The notes: generated by a model from the letters alone, not told the origin. Numbered from the stretch's first letter, positions 7,234-15,759 are shown. The stretch: 37,553 nt of DNA from an uncultured Lachnospiraceae bacterium (GCA_947626795.1 CANQTH010000001.1:1-37553); one strand, 5' to 3'. Numbers and translations: made by a program.

Positions 7234-8682
7234 TCATACGCCAGTCCGCACAGTCTTCCCCGTCATGCCCCTGCCCGGTTTTTTCTTCCGGTGCGCCGGA
7301 ATATACAGCGGGCTTTCCATCGCCATGACCTCATGGATCGGAATAGCCTGGAACAGCGGCTTCTTCAGCCGGAACCTGCACCACAAAAACGCGTATACGA
7401 CCAGGATCGCAAAAATGATCCCGTCGATCGCATAGATGCTGTTCCGCACGGCGGGGTCGCCGTCGATATTCCAGATCATAAACAGGTTCCCGATGATCCC
7501 GATCACAGGGATCACAGGCCCAAACGGGACTTTAAAAGTCCGCGGGGCTTTCGGCAGCCGTTTCCGGAAGATCAGCACGTTGATATTCGCAATAATATAC
7601 GAAACCATCCAGAACACGATCGCTACGAGGATCATGAACGAAAGGGAATCGCTCGTCGACAGCCCGGTCGCGTTCACGACGGTCATGACCGCCCCGATCA
7701 GCAAAACGCCGACATAATACGCGCCGCGCTTATTGCGCTTCGCAAAGACCTCCGGCATCAGGTTGATCTTCGCCATCCCCGCGCACAGATACGATAAAAA
7801 GCTGATCGCCGAGTTTACCGTGCTGATCACCGCAAAGATCGACACCAGGATCATCCACAGCGACCCGACCCGCCCTAACAGGGACGACCCGTACAGGATA
7901 TGCGGGGAAACGCTCTCGCCTAAATCTTCCCATTTTACATAATTGCCCGTGCCCGCTACGACCAGGATCTGCATCCCGCAGATGACCACAAGGCTCAAGA
8001 TCATGCCAAGCGGGATATTTTTCCCTTCATTCCTCACATTTTGGGAGATCGGGATCACGAACTCGCATCCAATGAACAAAAAGAACGCAAGCCCCAGCAG
8101 CGCGAAGCAGTCTGAAAACGAACCCGCGAGGTTCATCGGCTGGCTCACCCTTTCTCCCGTCCCCATGCCGAACATCCCCAGAAGCCCCATGATCACAAGG
8201 GACGCGATCAGCCCGTAAACAACGACGTTCTGAATCTTCGCAAACATATCGATCCCCAAAAGGTTCGCCGTGATCAGGACCGCCAGCAGCAAAATGCACC
8301 ATACGCTGGACGGGATCCCGGTGTCAAACACGGAATTGATCGCGTTGCCGAACATGGCGCATTCCACGGAGCCCGCGATCGACTGGCAGACGATATACCC
8401 GCCTACCATCGTGACAAGCGTGACGAATGGCCCCATGCCCGCCAGCGTATATTGCGCAAGCCCTCCGGTGAGGTTGGGCATGACGGCGTTCAATTCCGCC
8501 ATGGAAAGCGCGGTGCAGATATTGATCGCGCAGGCAAGAACCATCGGGATGATGAAACCTATGCCTAACGCCCCCGCGCCGGAACCCAGCGACATCAGGC
8601 AGCTCGTCGCCACGATCAGCCCGACGCCCGTCGATATGACGCTTGGAAGCCCTAATTTTTTCTCATTCATATCCAAATCCAT
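7234..8682 (-). CDS. APC-family amino acid/polyamine permease
   Basis: A 482-residue integral membrane protein with about 12 hydrophobic segments, typical of the amino acid-polyamine-organocation family. The N-terminal segment GVGLIVATSCLMSLGSGAGALG corresponds to the unwound first helix, with a glycine-rich substrate-binding loop. Basic residues cluster at the C-terminal end (AHRKKKPGRG). Start choice is uncertain: ATG 8682 lies tight behind AAAGG and ATG 8670 has a more normal distance. It sits between a P-II gene (upstream) and a cyclodeaminase-family gene (downstream), pointing to import of an amino acid or amine that the cell catabolises. Substrate unknown. Confidence 0.9.
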   Translation of the reverse strand: MDLDMNEKKLGLPSVISTGVGLIVATSCLMSLGSGAGALGIGFIIPMVLACAINICTALSMAELNAVMPNLTGGLAQYTLAGMGPFVTLVTMVGGYIVCQSIAGSVECAMFGNAINSVFDTGIPSSVWCILLLAVLITANLLGIDMFAKIQNVVVYGLIASLVIMGLLGMFGMGTGERVSQPMNLAGSFSDCFALLGLAFFLFIGCEFVIPISQNVRNEGKNIPLGMILSLVVICGMQILVVAGTGNYVKWEDLGESVSPHILYGSSLLGRVGSLWMILVSIFAVISTVNSAISFLSYLCAGMAKINLMPEVFAKRNKRGAYYVGVLLIGAVMTVVNATGLSTSDSLSFMILVAIVFWMVSYIIANINVLIFRKRLPKAPRTFKVPFGPVIPVIGIIGNLFMIWNIDGDPAVRNSIYAIDGIIFAILVVYAFLWCRFRLKKPLFQAIPIHEVMAMESPLYIPAHRKKKPGRGMTGKTVRTGV

Positions 8683-8745
8683 CCTTTCTTCGCATTCCCC
8701 CGAAACATTCTGCGGCCGCCCGGCTCCCCCCGCGCCGCAAAGAGG

Positions 8746-9093
8746 CTATCCTAACGCCTCCATCCCTTCTTCCCCGGTACGCACGCGGATGACGTTGCTG
8801 ATCGGGGACACGAAGATCTTCCCGTCTCCGATATGCCCGGTATAAAGCTCTTTCTTCACCAGCTCGACGATCTCCTCTATACTGTCATTTTCCACGATGA
8901 CCGTCACCATCTGCTTCGGGAGCAGCTCCATGACCTCGTTCGTCTCAGGCTCATATTCCTGCGTGCCTTTCTCAACTCCGCACCCGATCACCTGCGCGAC
9001 CGTCATCCCGCTGACTCCGGCCTTGCTCAGCGCTTTCTTCAGGCCTGTCAGCTTGCCCATATCCGTAATGATCTCCAATCTTGAAAATTCCAT
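8746..9093 (-). CDS. P-II family signalling protein (GlnB/GlnK-like) with atypical T-loop
   Basis: A 115-residue P-II trimer subunit. EIITDMGKLTGLKKALSKAG, GMTVAQVIGCGVEKG (32-43) and the C-terminal GDGKIFVSPISNVIRVRTGEEG are classical nucleotide-binding parts. The T-loop reads TQEYEPETNEVMELLPK: it is two residues longer than in E. coli GlnB and has Glu where the uridylylated Tyr51 would lie. Regulation by that modification is thus unlikely; ATP/ADP or 2-oxoglutarate binding remains possible. GGAGGAGAG precedes the ATG. It lies 63 nt upstream of the permease, a place where P-II genes usually accompany ammonium channels, so control of this permease is a reasonable inference. Confidence 0.88.
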   Translation of the reverse strand: MEFSRLEIITDMGKLTGLKKALSKAGVSGMTVAQVIGCGVEKGTQEYEPETNEVMELLPKQMVTVIVENDSIEEIVELVKKELYTGHIGDGKIFVSPISNVIRVRTGEEGMEALG

Positions 9094-9190
9094 CGCTCTC
9101 TCCTCCGTTTCCGTCTGATCTCCCCGGGCGCGCATCCCGCCCGAAGGGGGCCCGTACCATGGTCCATGCCGCGCATTTCCCATGATACGG

Positions 9191-9228
9191 AAAAAAGACA
9201 AAGGGCCATTTCTGACGCCTTTGTCTTT
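9191..9228 (-). terminator. Rho-independent terminator of the AraC gene
   Basis: On the minus strand an 11-bp perfect stem AAAGACAAAGG/CCTTTGTCTTT with a 13-nt loop is followed by TTTTTT. It lies about 60 nt past the AraC stop codon and separates that gene from the P-II/permease unit. Confidence 0.88.
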
Positions 9229-9284
9229 CTATCGGATACTATATACCCATTTCCCGTTAAAATCTTGTAAAAATCAGAACCTCG

Positions 9285-10136
9285 TTACCCAGGATCTTCT
9301 GTCTCCCGGGGCTGATCCCTGACCTTCCCGACATAATCTTTCCGCCGCATCAGGTTCAGGTATTTTTTCGGAGTGATCCCCGCGTACCGCTTGAAATCCT
9401 TGATGAACTGCGACTGGTCGTAATATCCCAGATAGACGGCGGCGTCCGTCATTTTATCCGGCGCGCCGTAATTCAAGAACTCCAGCGCCCGCTGGAACTG
9501 GATGATCTTGCAGAACGTCTTGGGCGAGAAGCCCATCTCCTCAATGAACACCCGGTTGATGTAGCGGGCGGTATACCCCGTCTTTTCCTGGATCTGGGAA
9601 ATCTTCACCTTGCCGTCCGAGCCGTACACCATCTCTTTCGCGGACTGCACCAGGGCGCGCTTGCCGAACGGCTCTTCCTTTTTCGCCTCATGCTTCGCAT
9701 ATTCCTGCAAAAAGAGCCGGATCCTGCCGCCAAACTCCGTCGCCCCGTCCATCGCCGCGAGCAGCTCCCCGTCTTTCCAGACTTCCGAAAGCGGCAGCTT
9801 TTCCCCCAGCAAGTCTTTCATGCGCACGTTCAGCCCCTCCGGATGGAAGCCCGGCAGGAAGCGCACGCCAAAGATCTCCTGTCCCGTCCATGCGATCTCC
9901 TGGCACGCAAGCACCGTGCCGGACGCAAAGGCAGCCAGCAGCGCGCCGTCCCCGCCGTACTCAAACGTCAGGTCGATGCAGCCGTCCGGGACGACGCGCA
10001 CGCTCCTCCCGCCCTGCGTCCGGATATTGTAAAAATGGGAAATCCCCTGTTCTAAGTATATCTCCTGCAAAAATTCTTCGGCAGCCAATACGAAATACGG
10101 CTGCGTCGGCCTCAATCTGTCCTTCTTCCAAAGCAT
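9285..10136 (-). CDS. AraC-family transcriptional regulator
   Basis: A 283-residue regulator. The N-terminal half (about 1-150) is a ligand-sensing domain with VRVVPDGCIDLTFEYG and GVRFLPGFHPEGL, seen in AraC proteins of the type with a cupin-like sensor. The C-terminal third has two helix-turn-helix motifs: ISQIQEKTGYTARYINRVF and DAAVYLGYYDQSQFIKDFKR followed by AGITPKKYL, the signature end of the AraC domain. The gene lies 165 nt downstream of the dehydrogenase operon and upstream of the P-II/permease operon on the same strand, so it probably controls one or both. The inducing ligand is unknown. Confidence 0.9.
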   Translation of the reverse strand: MLWKKDRLRPTQPYFVLAAEEFLQEIYLEQGISHFYNIRTQGGRSVRVVPDGCIDLTFEYGGDGALLAAFASGTVLACQEIAWTGQEIFGVRFLPGFHPEGLNVRMKDLLGEKLPLSEVWKDGELLAAMDGATEFGGRIRLFLQEYAKHEAKKEEPFGKRALVQSAKEMVYGSDGKVKISQIQEKTGYTARYINRVFIEEMGFSPKTFCKIIQFQRALEFLNYGAPDKMTDAAVYLGYYDQSQFIKDFKRYAGITPKKYLNLMRRKDYVGKVRDQPRETEDPG

Positions 10137-10225
10137 GCTCCACTCTTCCCATTCTGCAGCGTTCCTTCGTCCCTGCCTGCCGCGTCAAGGCCCGCCCGCA
10201 AATCCTGGCGCGAGATCCGGGCCGT

Positions 10226-10287
10226 GGCAGTTTTGCCTTGCGGATTCCCTCCCGGCTGAATCTTCGTGCCCCACGGGCCAAACTGCC
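10226..10287 (-). other. 12-bp inverted repeat between the dehydrogenase operon and the AraC gene
   Basis: GGCAGTTTTGCC (10226-10237) and GGCCAAACTGCC (10276-10287) pair at 11 of 12 positions around a 38-nt loop. No T tract follows on either strand, so it is either a weak terminator or a leader structure of the AraC mRNA. Confidence 0.5.
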
Positions 10288-10301
10288 GCAATAGGCGCGC
10301 G

Positions 10302-11432
10302 TCAGATCTTCGCCCGGAACCGATCGTAACGCAGAGCGCTGATATCCACCTGCGTCTTCCCCGTCACAACCAGCTCCGCGAGCTGGTTCCCGACCACCGG
10401 GGCGATGCCGAACCCGTGGCCGCTGAACCCGCAGGCAAGCACGAGGCCGGGCGTCTCTTCCGCGCGCCCCAGCACAGGCACGCCGTCCGCGCACTTATCC
10501 ATCCATCCCGCCCAGGTACGGACGATCTTCGCGTCCGCCAGATCCGGGAAATATTTCATGATGCCGCGGCAGATGCAGGGCGCCGTCAAGCTGTAATTCG
10601 CCTGCAGCGCGGTATCGTCCTTCGTAAACCCTTCCAGGCCGGAGGACCCGCCGAACACAAAAGAGCCGTGCTTCGTCTGATGCCCGTAGAAATCGGCTTC
10701 CGCCGTCCCCAGCATCTGATCGAACATATGCGGTTCCGCCTCCGTGACGAGGGCTTCCAGCATCACGGGCTGCATGGGGACGTCAATCCCGACCGTGGCC
10801 GCGAGTTTCCGGCTCGCAAGCCCGGCCGCCAGCACGACCGTCTCCCCTTCGTATGTATTCTGCTCCGTGATCACTTTCCGTACGCTCCCCTTCACCTTCT
10901 TTAATCCCGCCACCTTTTCCCCGGTGATAAAGCGCGCGCCCATCCGCCTTGCCATTTTGTAAAAGCCGAGCGTCGTCGCCAGCGGGTTCGCATGGCCGTC
11001 CGTTGGGCACCAGCTCGCGCACGTCACTTCCTTCGACAAATACGGGTTGATCCTGCGCACCTCGTCCCCGTCGATCATCCGGACGTCCAGGCCCACGGCG
11101 GCCGCGCGGCTCGTCAGCCCTTCCAGGATCTCCTTATGCTTCTCCGTTTTCCCCAGGCGCAGATTGCCGTCCTGGTGGTACTCGCAATCCACCTCCAGCT
11201 CCTCCGACAGCGTCGGCCAAAAATTCTTTATCCCGAACATGGCGAGCGGCAGCTCCCTCGGATCGCGGCCGGACTGCCGGACGCCGCCGCCGTTCCGCGA
11301 CGACCCGCCGTTCCCGATGTGGTCGCTCCCCTCTAAGACAATGACGCTCACGCCTTGTTTTGCCAGATAATACGCTGTCGAGCAGCCGATGATCCCCCCG
11401 CCAACGATTACCACATCCGCACAATTGCCCAT
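10302..11432 (-). CDS. FAD-dependent amino-acid/amine dehydrogenase subunit (DAO family, HcnC-like)
   Basis: A 376-residue D-amino acid oxidase-fold flavoprotein, expected to be the substrate-oxidising subunit. The FAD-binding loop VVIVGGGIIGCSTAYYLA is at the N terminus (GxGxxG at 11-16), with SRNGGGVRQSGRDPRELPLA after it. A C-terminal segment, VLACGFSGHGFGIAPVVG, is the typical second FAD contact. The ATG follows the TAA of the preceding [2Fe-2S] gene without a gap, indicating translational coupling. Relatives occur in hydrogen cyanide synthase, opine oxidases, hydroxyproline dehydrogenase and archaeal dye-linked proline dehydrogenase. Substrate unknown; proline-, sarcosine- or opine-like compounds are candidates. 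Confidence 0.88.
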   Translation of the reverse strand: MGNCADVVIVGGGIIGCSTAYYLAKQGVSVIVLEGSDHIGNGGSSRNGGGVRQSGRDPRELPLAMFGIKNFWPTLSEELEVDCEYHQDGNLRLGKTEKHKEILEGLTSRAAAVGLDVRMIDGDEVRRINPYLSKEVTCASWCPTDGHANPLATTLGFYKMARRMGARFITGEKVAGLKKVKGSVRKVITEQNTYEGETVVLAAGLASRKLAATVGIDVPMQPVMLEALVTEAEPHMFDQMLGTAEADFYGHQTKHGSFVFGGSSGLEGFTKDDTALQANYSLTAPCICRGIMKYFPDLADAKIVRTWAGWMDKCADGVPVLGRAEETPGLVLACGFSGHGFGIAPVVGNQLAELVVTGKTQVDISALRYDRFRAKI

Positions 11433-11765
11433 TTACTCGCCCTCCTTCGCTTCATTTGCAAAAACCCGCATCTCGATCGGGCGCATCGGCGCCCTTGACG
11501 TGGCAGGCTCCAATTCCGCCGGGGACACGCCAAGCTCCCTCGCCACGATCCCCTTTACGAGCTTCGCGCAGGTCTGCCCCTGGCAAAGCCCCATTCCGGT
11601 GCGCAGGTAACGGCGGACCTCCGTCAGGGTAAACATCCCGTCATGGACCGCCCTGCGGATCTCCCCCTTCGTGATCTCCTCGCACCTGCAGATCACCATA
11701 TCGTCGTCCGGAGCCTCCACAAACGCCCCGATATCCCTTGACCTGTCGTTTACCTGGCCCATCAT
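11433..11765 (-). CDS. Small [2Fe-2S] BFD-like protein
   Basis: A 110-residue protein built around a bacterioferritin-associated-ferredoxin-like [2Fe-2S] domain: MVICRCEEITKGEI (C26, C28) and GMGLCQGQTC (C61, C66). In HcnB and opine oxidases such a domain is fused to the C terminus of the NAD(P)/FAD subunit; here it is a separate gene. It overlaps the upstream flavoprotein by 4 bp (ATGA) and abuts the downstream DAO gene, so it is surely part of the same complex. The second ATG (11762) has slightly better spacing from GGAGG. The protein probably carries electrons between the flavin subunits. Confidence 0.9.
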   Translation of the reverse strand: MMGQVNDRSRDIGAFVEAPDDDMVICRCEEITKGEIRRAVHDGMFTLTEVRRYLRTGMGLCQGQTCAKLVKGIVARELGVSPAELEPATSRAPMRPIEMRVFANEAKEGE

Positions 11766-13345
11766 GATACCTCCTTCTTGAAAAACCTTGCCTTCATCCC
11801 ATATTCGCGCGGGACCTTGATCGTCAGCAGATTCGTCTTGTCAAACGCCGGAATGCTCTTCACGGAAACGACTTCCGCCTTGCAGACTTCCTTCCCGTCC
11901 CTGCCCAGGGCGACGCCTTTCTGCCCCACCTCTGGGAGCGGCAAAAATTCATAGGGGATCGTAACGCTCGCGCAGCCTTCCCCATATCCCTCATCCACCA
12001 AAAAGATCGCCTGGCCGGAGCAGGAGGCCACGCACATCCCGCAGCCAATACAAGTGGCCGACTCGTCCACCACGGGGAGCGACGTGATCTTCTCGCCGAT
12101 CCGGATGCAGTTTTTCGGGCAGGCGTCCTGGCAGGGGTTGCACGGGATATTCTGCGTACATTCCATGACCGGATGCACGCCGGACTTACGTGTGACGCCC
12201 GGGAAACGCCCGATCTCGTCTTCCGCCACGAACCCGCGCTTTAACAGGCTCGCAGAGACCGGAATCCCCTCCTCAGTCTTTTCAATGTTCTTCCCTCGAT
12301 TCTTCGGGGCGAACATTCCCTGGCGAAGCCCGTCTAACGCCTGATCCAGCGACTTTAAGCTCTCTTCCATCTCCTCTTTCCCGATATATCCCAGATACTC
12401 CGCCGCGGCGATCCCCGCCATCCGGCCCTCTATCATCGCGGAGCTTGCCTCCTCGATCCCGGACACGTCCCCGACGGCAAAGATCCCGTCGACCGACGTC
12501 CTGCCGTATCCGTCACAGATCGGAGCCTGCCCGCCGCGCCTCGGATTGTCCTCCATCTTGCAGCCCGCCATCTTCAGAAGCTGGGACATCGGAGACAGCC
12601 CGACTGCCAGGCAGATGGTATCCACGTCAAAATGCTTTTCCGTCCCGGGAATGAACTGGAACTTGTCGTCGATCTCCGCAATTGTGACGCCCGTCACGCA
12701 TTCGTCGCCCTCCGCCTTCACGATCGTATGGGAAAGGTAGAACGGCACTCCGGTCCGCGCCACTTTCGCCGCATGCACGCCGTATCCGCCGATCTTGGGC
12801 GCGGCGTCCACCAGCGCGACCACCTCGCAGCCGCACTGCAGCAACTGGAAGCTGACGACCAGCCCGACGTTCCCCGAGCCGAGCATCAGGATCTTTTTCC
12901 CGGGCCGGACGCCGTGCAGGTTCATCATTGTCTGCGCCGCGCCCGCGCCGATCACGCCCGGGAGCGTCCAGCCCTCGAACGTCACCATATTTTCCGCCGC
13001 GCCCGTCGCGATGATAATGGCGTCGCCCTTCATGCGCCGGATCTCTTCCCCGATCCGGACGACGACCTCCTTTTCCTGATACAGGCCGATGACTGTCGCG
13101 TTCAGCACGACTTCCACCCCGGCCTCATCCGCCTCCTTCAATAGCTGCTCCCCGATCACAAAGCCCCGGATCTTCGCCTTATGCTCCTTTGAGCCAAAAA
13201 ACTTATGGATCTGCTTGAATAACTGCCCGCCCGGCTTTTCGTTCTCATCGAAAACGACTACGCCCAGGCCCCTTTTCGCTGCTTCTATCGCCGCCGACAG
13301 GCCGGACGGCCCCGCGCCGACTACGATCAAATCATATCGTTTCAT
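11762..13345 (-). CDS. FAD/NAD(P)-dependent oxidoreductase with two [4Fe-4S] clusters (HcnB-like)
   Basis: A 527-residue electron-transfer subunit. The first dinucleotide-binding motif is VVGAGPSG (10-15); the second, MLGSGNVG, lies at 156-161; GIFAVGDVSG near 288-297 closes the FAD site. Residues 396-442 hold two ferredoxin motifs: C402, C405, C409, C413 and C432, C435, C438, C442. This differs from HcnB, where a BFD [2Fe-2S] domain ends the protein. The subunit would take electrons from the DAO subunit and pass them to NAD(P), ferredoxin or the quinone/Rnf pool. It sits 49 nt behind the [2Fe-2S] gene, with a small repeat in the gap. Confidence 0.9.
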   Translation of the reverse strand: MKRYDLIVVGAGPSGLSAAIEAAKRGLGVVVFDENEKPGGQLFKQIHKFFGSKEHKAKIRGFVIGEQLLKEADEAGVEVVLNATVIGLYQEKEVVVRIGEEIRRMKGDAIIIATGAAENMVTFEGWTLPGVIGAGAAQTMMNLHGVRPGKKILMLGSGNVGLVVSFQLLQCGCEVVALVDAAPKIGGYGVHAAKVARTGVPFYLSHTIVKAEGDECVTGVTIAEIDDKFQFIPGTEKHFDVDTICLAVGLSPMSQLLKMAGCKMEDNPRRGGQAPICDGYGRTSVDGIFAVGDVSGIEEASSAMIEGRMAGIAAAEYLGYIGKEEMEESLKSLDQALDGLRQGMFAPKNRGKNIEKTEEGIPVSASLLKRGFVAEDEIGRFPGVTRKSGVHPVMECTQNIPCNPCQDACPKNCIRIGEKITSLPVVDESATCIGCGMCVASCSGQAIFLVDEGYGEGCASVTIPYEFLPLPEVGQKGVALGRDGKEVCKAEVVSVKSIPAFDKTNLLTIKVPREYGMKARFFKKEVS

Positions 13346-13377
13346 CTTTGTACGCTCCTTTTTCCTTTCTTACCTAA

Positions 13378-13399
13378 AGCCGAAGGCCGAACTGTTACA
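13378..13399 (-). repeat. Copy of the AACAGTT hairpin repeat
   Basis: On the minus strand TGTAACAGTTCGGCCTTCGG, then CTT, matches the core seen at 953-981 and 33749-33793. It fills most of the 49-nt gap between two dehydrogenase subunit genes. Confidence 0.5.
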
Positions 13400-13712
13400 A
13401 CGGCTCCGCCGACACGCCGTACTGCGTCTGGACTTTCATGCCTTCCGCCAGCGGCGTCACGCACGTCCTGATATTCGGCTTCCCATCGACTACCATCACG
13501 CAGTCCGTGCAGCGCCCGATCGCGCAAAATATGCCCCGGGGCTTATGCCCCTTTTTCGTATAGCGGTGGACCATCAGCCCCGCCGCCTTTAACGCCGCGG
13601 CGATCGGCTCCCCTTCGTAACCCTCCACTTCCGTGCCGTTATACGTAAATTTCACAAGCCTTCCTTTTTTTGGCTCCCCCAAGATGGGGTGTTCTTTGAT
13701 CCTTGCATCCAT
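13395..13712 (-). CDS. [2Fe-2S] ferredoxin-like subunit (HcnA-like)
   Basis: A 105-residue plant-type ferredoxin domain, similar to HcnA and to the N-terminal part of sarcosine oxidase alpha. Cluster cysteines fit GIFCAIGRCTDCVMVVDG (C63, C68, C71) and NIRTC (C84). FTYNGTEVEGYEGEPIAAAL is the characteristic N-terminal strand-helix part. It is the first gene of the four-gene dehydrogenase operon (13712 to 10302). AGGAGG lies upstream of the ATG. A hairpin with a T tract (13731-13782) sits 19 nt before the start codon, so the operon may be attenuated or insulated from the ribosomal operon. Confidence 0.9.
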   Translation of the reverse strand: MDARIKEHPILGEPKKGRLVKFTYNGTEVEGYEGEPIAAALKAAGLMVHRYTKKGHKPRGIFCAIGRCTDCVMVVDGKPNIRTCVTPLAEGMKVQTQYGVSAEPL

Positions 13713-13730
13713 CTTCCTGCCCTCCTGTCG

Positions 13731-13782
13731 AAAAAATGGGGCAAGGTCCTACGGCTTTCGCCGTATTCCGCCTTGCCCCATT
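13731..13782 (-). terminator. Hairpin plus T tract directly in front of the dehydrogenase operon
   Basis: On the minus strand AATGGGGCAAGG (13782-13771) pairs perfectly with CCTTGCCCCATT (13746-13735), enclosing an inner TACGGC/GCCGTA stem and followed by TTTTTT. The T tract ends 18 nt before the start codon of the [2Fe-2S] gene. It is either a second terminator for the ribosomal operon or a leader attenuator. A possible -10 (TAAAAT, 13806-13801) lies just upstream, but no good -35 is visible. Confidence 0.75.
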
Positions 13783-13925
13783 GCATTGCTTTCTGTTCTT
13801 ATTTTACATATTTTTCGCTATTAAAAATTGGAAAAATCGGAAATCCATGCCATAGGCTGCCCGACGGGAGTTCCGATGGCGCCAAAGAACGCGGAAAGCG
13901 CGTTCCCACAGCGGGCGCGGCCGCG

Positions 13926-13980
13926 AAAAAAAGCCGACGGCCGCAAGGAATCCATTCCCAAATCCCTTCCGGCCGACGGC
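13926..13980 (-). terminator. Terminator of the rpmJ-rplQ ribosomal operon
   Basis: On the minus strand GCCGTCGGCC (13980-13971) pairs with GGCCGTCGGC (13942-13933) at 9 of 10 positions and extends inward (GGAAGG with CCTTGC, one mismatch), followed by TTTTTTT. It lies 64 nt after the rplQ stop codon. Confidence 0.85.
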
Positions 13981-14044
13981 CCTTCTTTCTTTTCCCCGCA
14001 GGCTGACCGCCCGCGGCTTTCACGCATCCGCGCCCGCTTTTTTC

Positions 14045-14581
14045 CTATACCAGCTCAAGAAGCACTTCCAACGCGCCGTCGCCCTTCCGCTGTCCCAGTT
14101 TTACAATCCTGGTGTAACCACCGTTCCGACCTACATACTTTGGAGCAATCTCGTCGAACAGCTTGTTCGCGACGTCAACCATTTTCGTATTCTTCTTTCT
14201 CCCCGCGTTCTCCGTCGGCACATACTTTACAGGATACAGCACCCTGTTCATCTGATGCCTTGCGTGAAGGCGGGAAGGGAGATCCTTCTTGATCGTCTTC
14301 TCAACCTCATCGTACAGGGAAACCTTCTTGCCGTTCACGACTTCCTTGATGCGCTTTCCGTCCTTATCCTTGCGGGCGACTTTCGCCTTCACCGTGACTT
14401 CCTCATAGTTGTCCTTTTCCCGTACTGCCATTGCGATCAGGCCTTCCGCCACTTTGCGGACTTCCTTTGCCTTCGCTTCCGTCGTGACGATCTTGCCGTT
14501 GTACAGCAGCGCCGTCACCTGATTCCGGATCAAAGCCTTCCTCTGATCCGACGTCCTTCCTAATTTCCGATAACCTGCCAT
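14045..14581 (-). CDS. rplQ: 50S ribosomal protein L17
   Basis: L17 lies near the peptide exit tunnel of the large subunit. The start [20 protein letters not shown] is the family hallmark, and the C-terminal [24 protein letters not shown] is also diagnostic. At 178 residues it is longer than E. coli L17 (127) because of a lysine-rich insertion around residues 60-115, which is usual in Clostridia. It is the last gene of the alpha operon and is followed by a strong terminator. Confidence 0.98.
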   Translation of the reverse strand: MAGYRKLGRTSDQRKALIRNQVTALLYNGKIVTTEAKAKEVRKVAEGLIAMAVREKDNYEEVTVKAKVARKDKDGKRIKEVVNGKKVSLYDEVEKTIKKDLPSRLHARHQMNRVLYPVKYVPTENAGRKKNTKMVDVANKLFDEIAPKYVGRNGGYTRIVKLGQRKGDGALEVLLELV

Positions 14582-14615
14582 TTTTCAATCCTCCATGTCT
14601 GGGCTATCCGGCAAT

Positions 14616-14722
14616 GCCTTTTGGCCTTACTTGCCAAATAGCGTATTTTCGCGTCTGTACCCCTTAACGGAGGCAATGCCATCCTGCCGGACGGCATACA
14701 AGGCTTCGCCTTTTGGCCTTAC
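14616..14722. repeat. 15-bp direct repeat in the rpoA-rplQ gap
   Basis: GCCTTTTGGCCTTAC occurs at 14616-14630 and 14708-14722, inside a 177-nt gap that also holds ATGCC/GGCAT and AAGGC/GCCTT inverted repeats. No coding sequence is seen in the gap. Confidence 0.6.
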
Positions 14723-14758
14723 AAGCCCTGCCGCTTTTCTTTCTTATTTCCTATTTTC

Positions 14759-15718
14759 TTATTCCTCGCCCGGGTTCAATTGCAGCCCCAGCTCCTTGAG
14801 CTTGCCCAATACTTCTTCCAGCGACTTGCGCCCAAGGTTCCGAACCTTCATCATATCCTCCGGCGTCCGGTTCGTCAGCTCTTCCACGGTATTGATGCCT
14901 GCCCGCTTCAAGCAGTTGTAAGAACGGACGGATAATTCCAATTCGTCAATGTTCATTTCCAGGACTTTTTCTTTCGCATTGTCCTCTTTCTCGATCATGA
15001 TCTCGGCAGTCTTCGCGTTTTCCGATAAATCGATGAACAGATTCAGATGCTCGCTCAACACCTTCGCCGCCAGGCTGACCGCCTCATCCGGCTCTAACGT
15101 GCCGTTCGTGTAGACGTCAAGGGTAAGCTTGTCATAATCCGTGATCTGCCCCACGCGCGTATTCTCCACCGTGAGGTTCACGCGTTCCACAGGCGTATAG
15201 ATGGAGTCGATCGCGATCACGCCGATCGGCACATCCTCGCTCTTGTTCTTATCCGCGCTCACGTATCCCCGGCCCTTCGTGATCGTCAGCTCCATGTACA
15301 GGCGGGAATCCGTCCCCCCGTTCAAATGGGCAATGACCAGATCGGGGTTCATCACCTCGATATCCGGGTCGACCTGGATATCTGCTGCCGTAACTACTCC
15401 TTCACCTTCAAATTCAATATAAGCAACTTTAGACTCGTTCGTCGGGCTGGTGTTTCTCAATGCCAGATTCTTGATGTTCATGATGATCTCAGTCACATCT
15501 TCCTTCACGCCTGGAATCGAGCTGAATTCGTGCAGGACGCTTTCAATCTTTACCTGGCTGACCGCCGCACCCGGCAGCGAAGAAAGCATGATTCTTCTCA
15601 GGGAATTGCCAAGCGTAGTGCCGTAGCCTCTTTCCAGCGGTTCTACAATAAATCGGCCATATTTTTTGTCTTCCGAAATCTGTGCGATCTCAATTCTTGG
15701 TTTTTCAAAATCGAACAC
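14759..15718 (-). CDS. rpoA: DNA-directed RNA polymerase subunit alpha
   Basis: A 319-residue alpha subunit. Residues 1-230 form the assembly domain ([29 protein letters not shown] near the N terminus, [11 protein letters not shown] at its end). An acidic linker follows, and then the C-terminal DNA/activator-binding domain with [22 protein letters not shown] and [15 protein letters not shown]. The gene lies between rpsD and rplQ as in nearly all Firmicutes. Confidence 0.98.
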   Translation of the reverse strand: MFDFEKPRIEIAQISEDKKYGRFIVEPLERGYGTTLGNSLRRIMLSSLPGAAVSQVKIESVLHEFSSIPGVKEDVTEIIMNIKNLALRNTSPTNESKVAYIEFEGEGVVTAADIQVDPDIEVMNPDLVIAHLNGGTDSRLYMELTITKGRGYVSADKNKSEDVPIGVIAIDSIYTPVERVNLTVENTRVGQITDYDKLTLDVYTNGTLEPDEAVSLAAKVLSEHLNLFIDLSENAKTAEIMIEKEDNAKEKVLEMNIDELELSVRSYNCLKRAGINTVEELTNRTPEDMMKVRNLGRKSLEEVLGKLKELGLQLNPGEE

Positions 15719-15759
15719 TACAAAGTCCCTCCTTTTCGGATACGTTGCTCGTTACTTGA

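Noticed and set aside
9094..9190. Second regulatory RNA in the P-II leader, suggested by CCATGGTCCATG and GGGCCC
   Set aside because: The short palindromes occur once, no promoter or terminator frames them, and resemblance to the RNA modules at 21571 is limited to a few bases.
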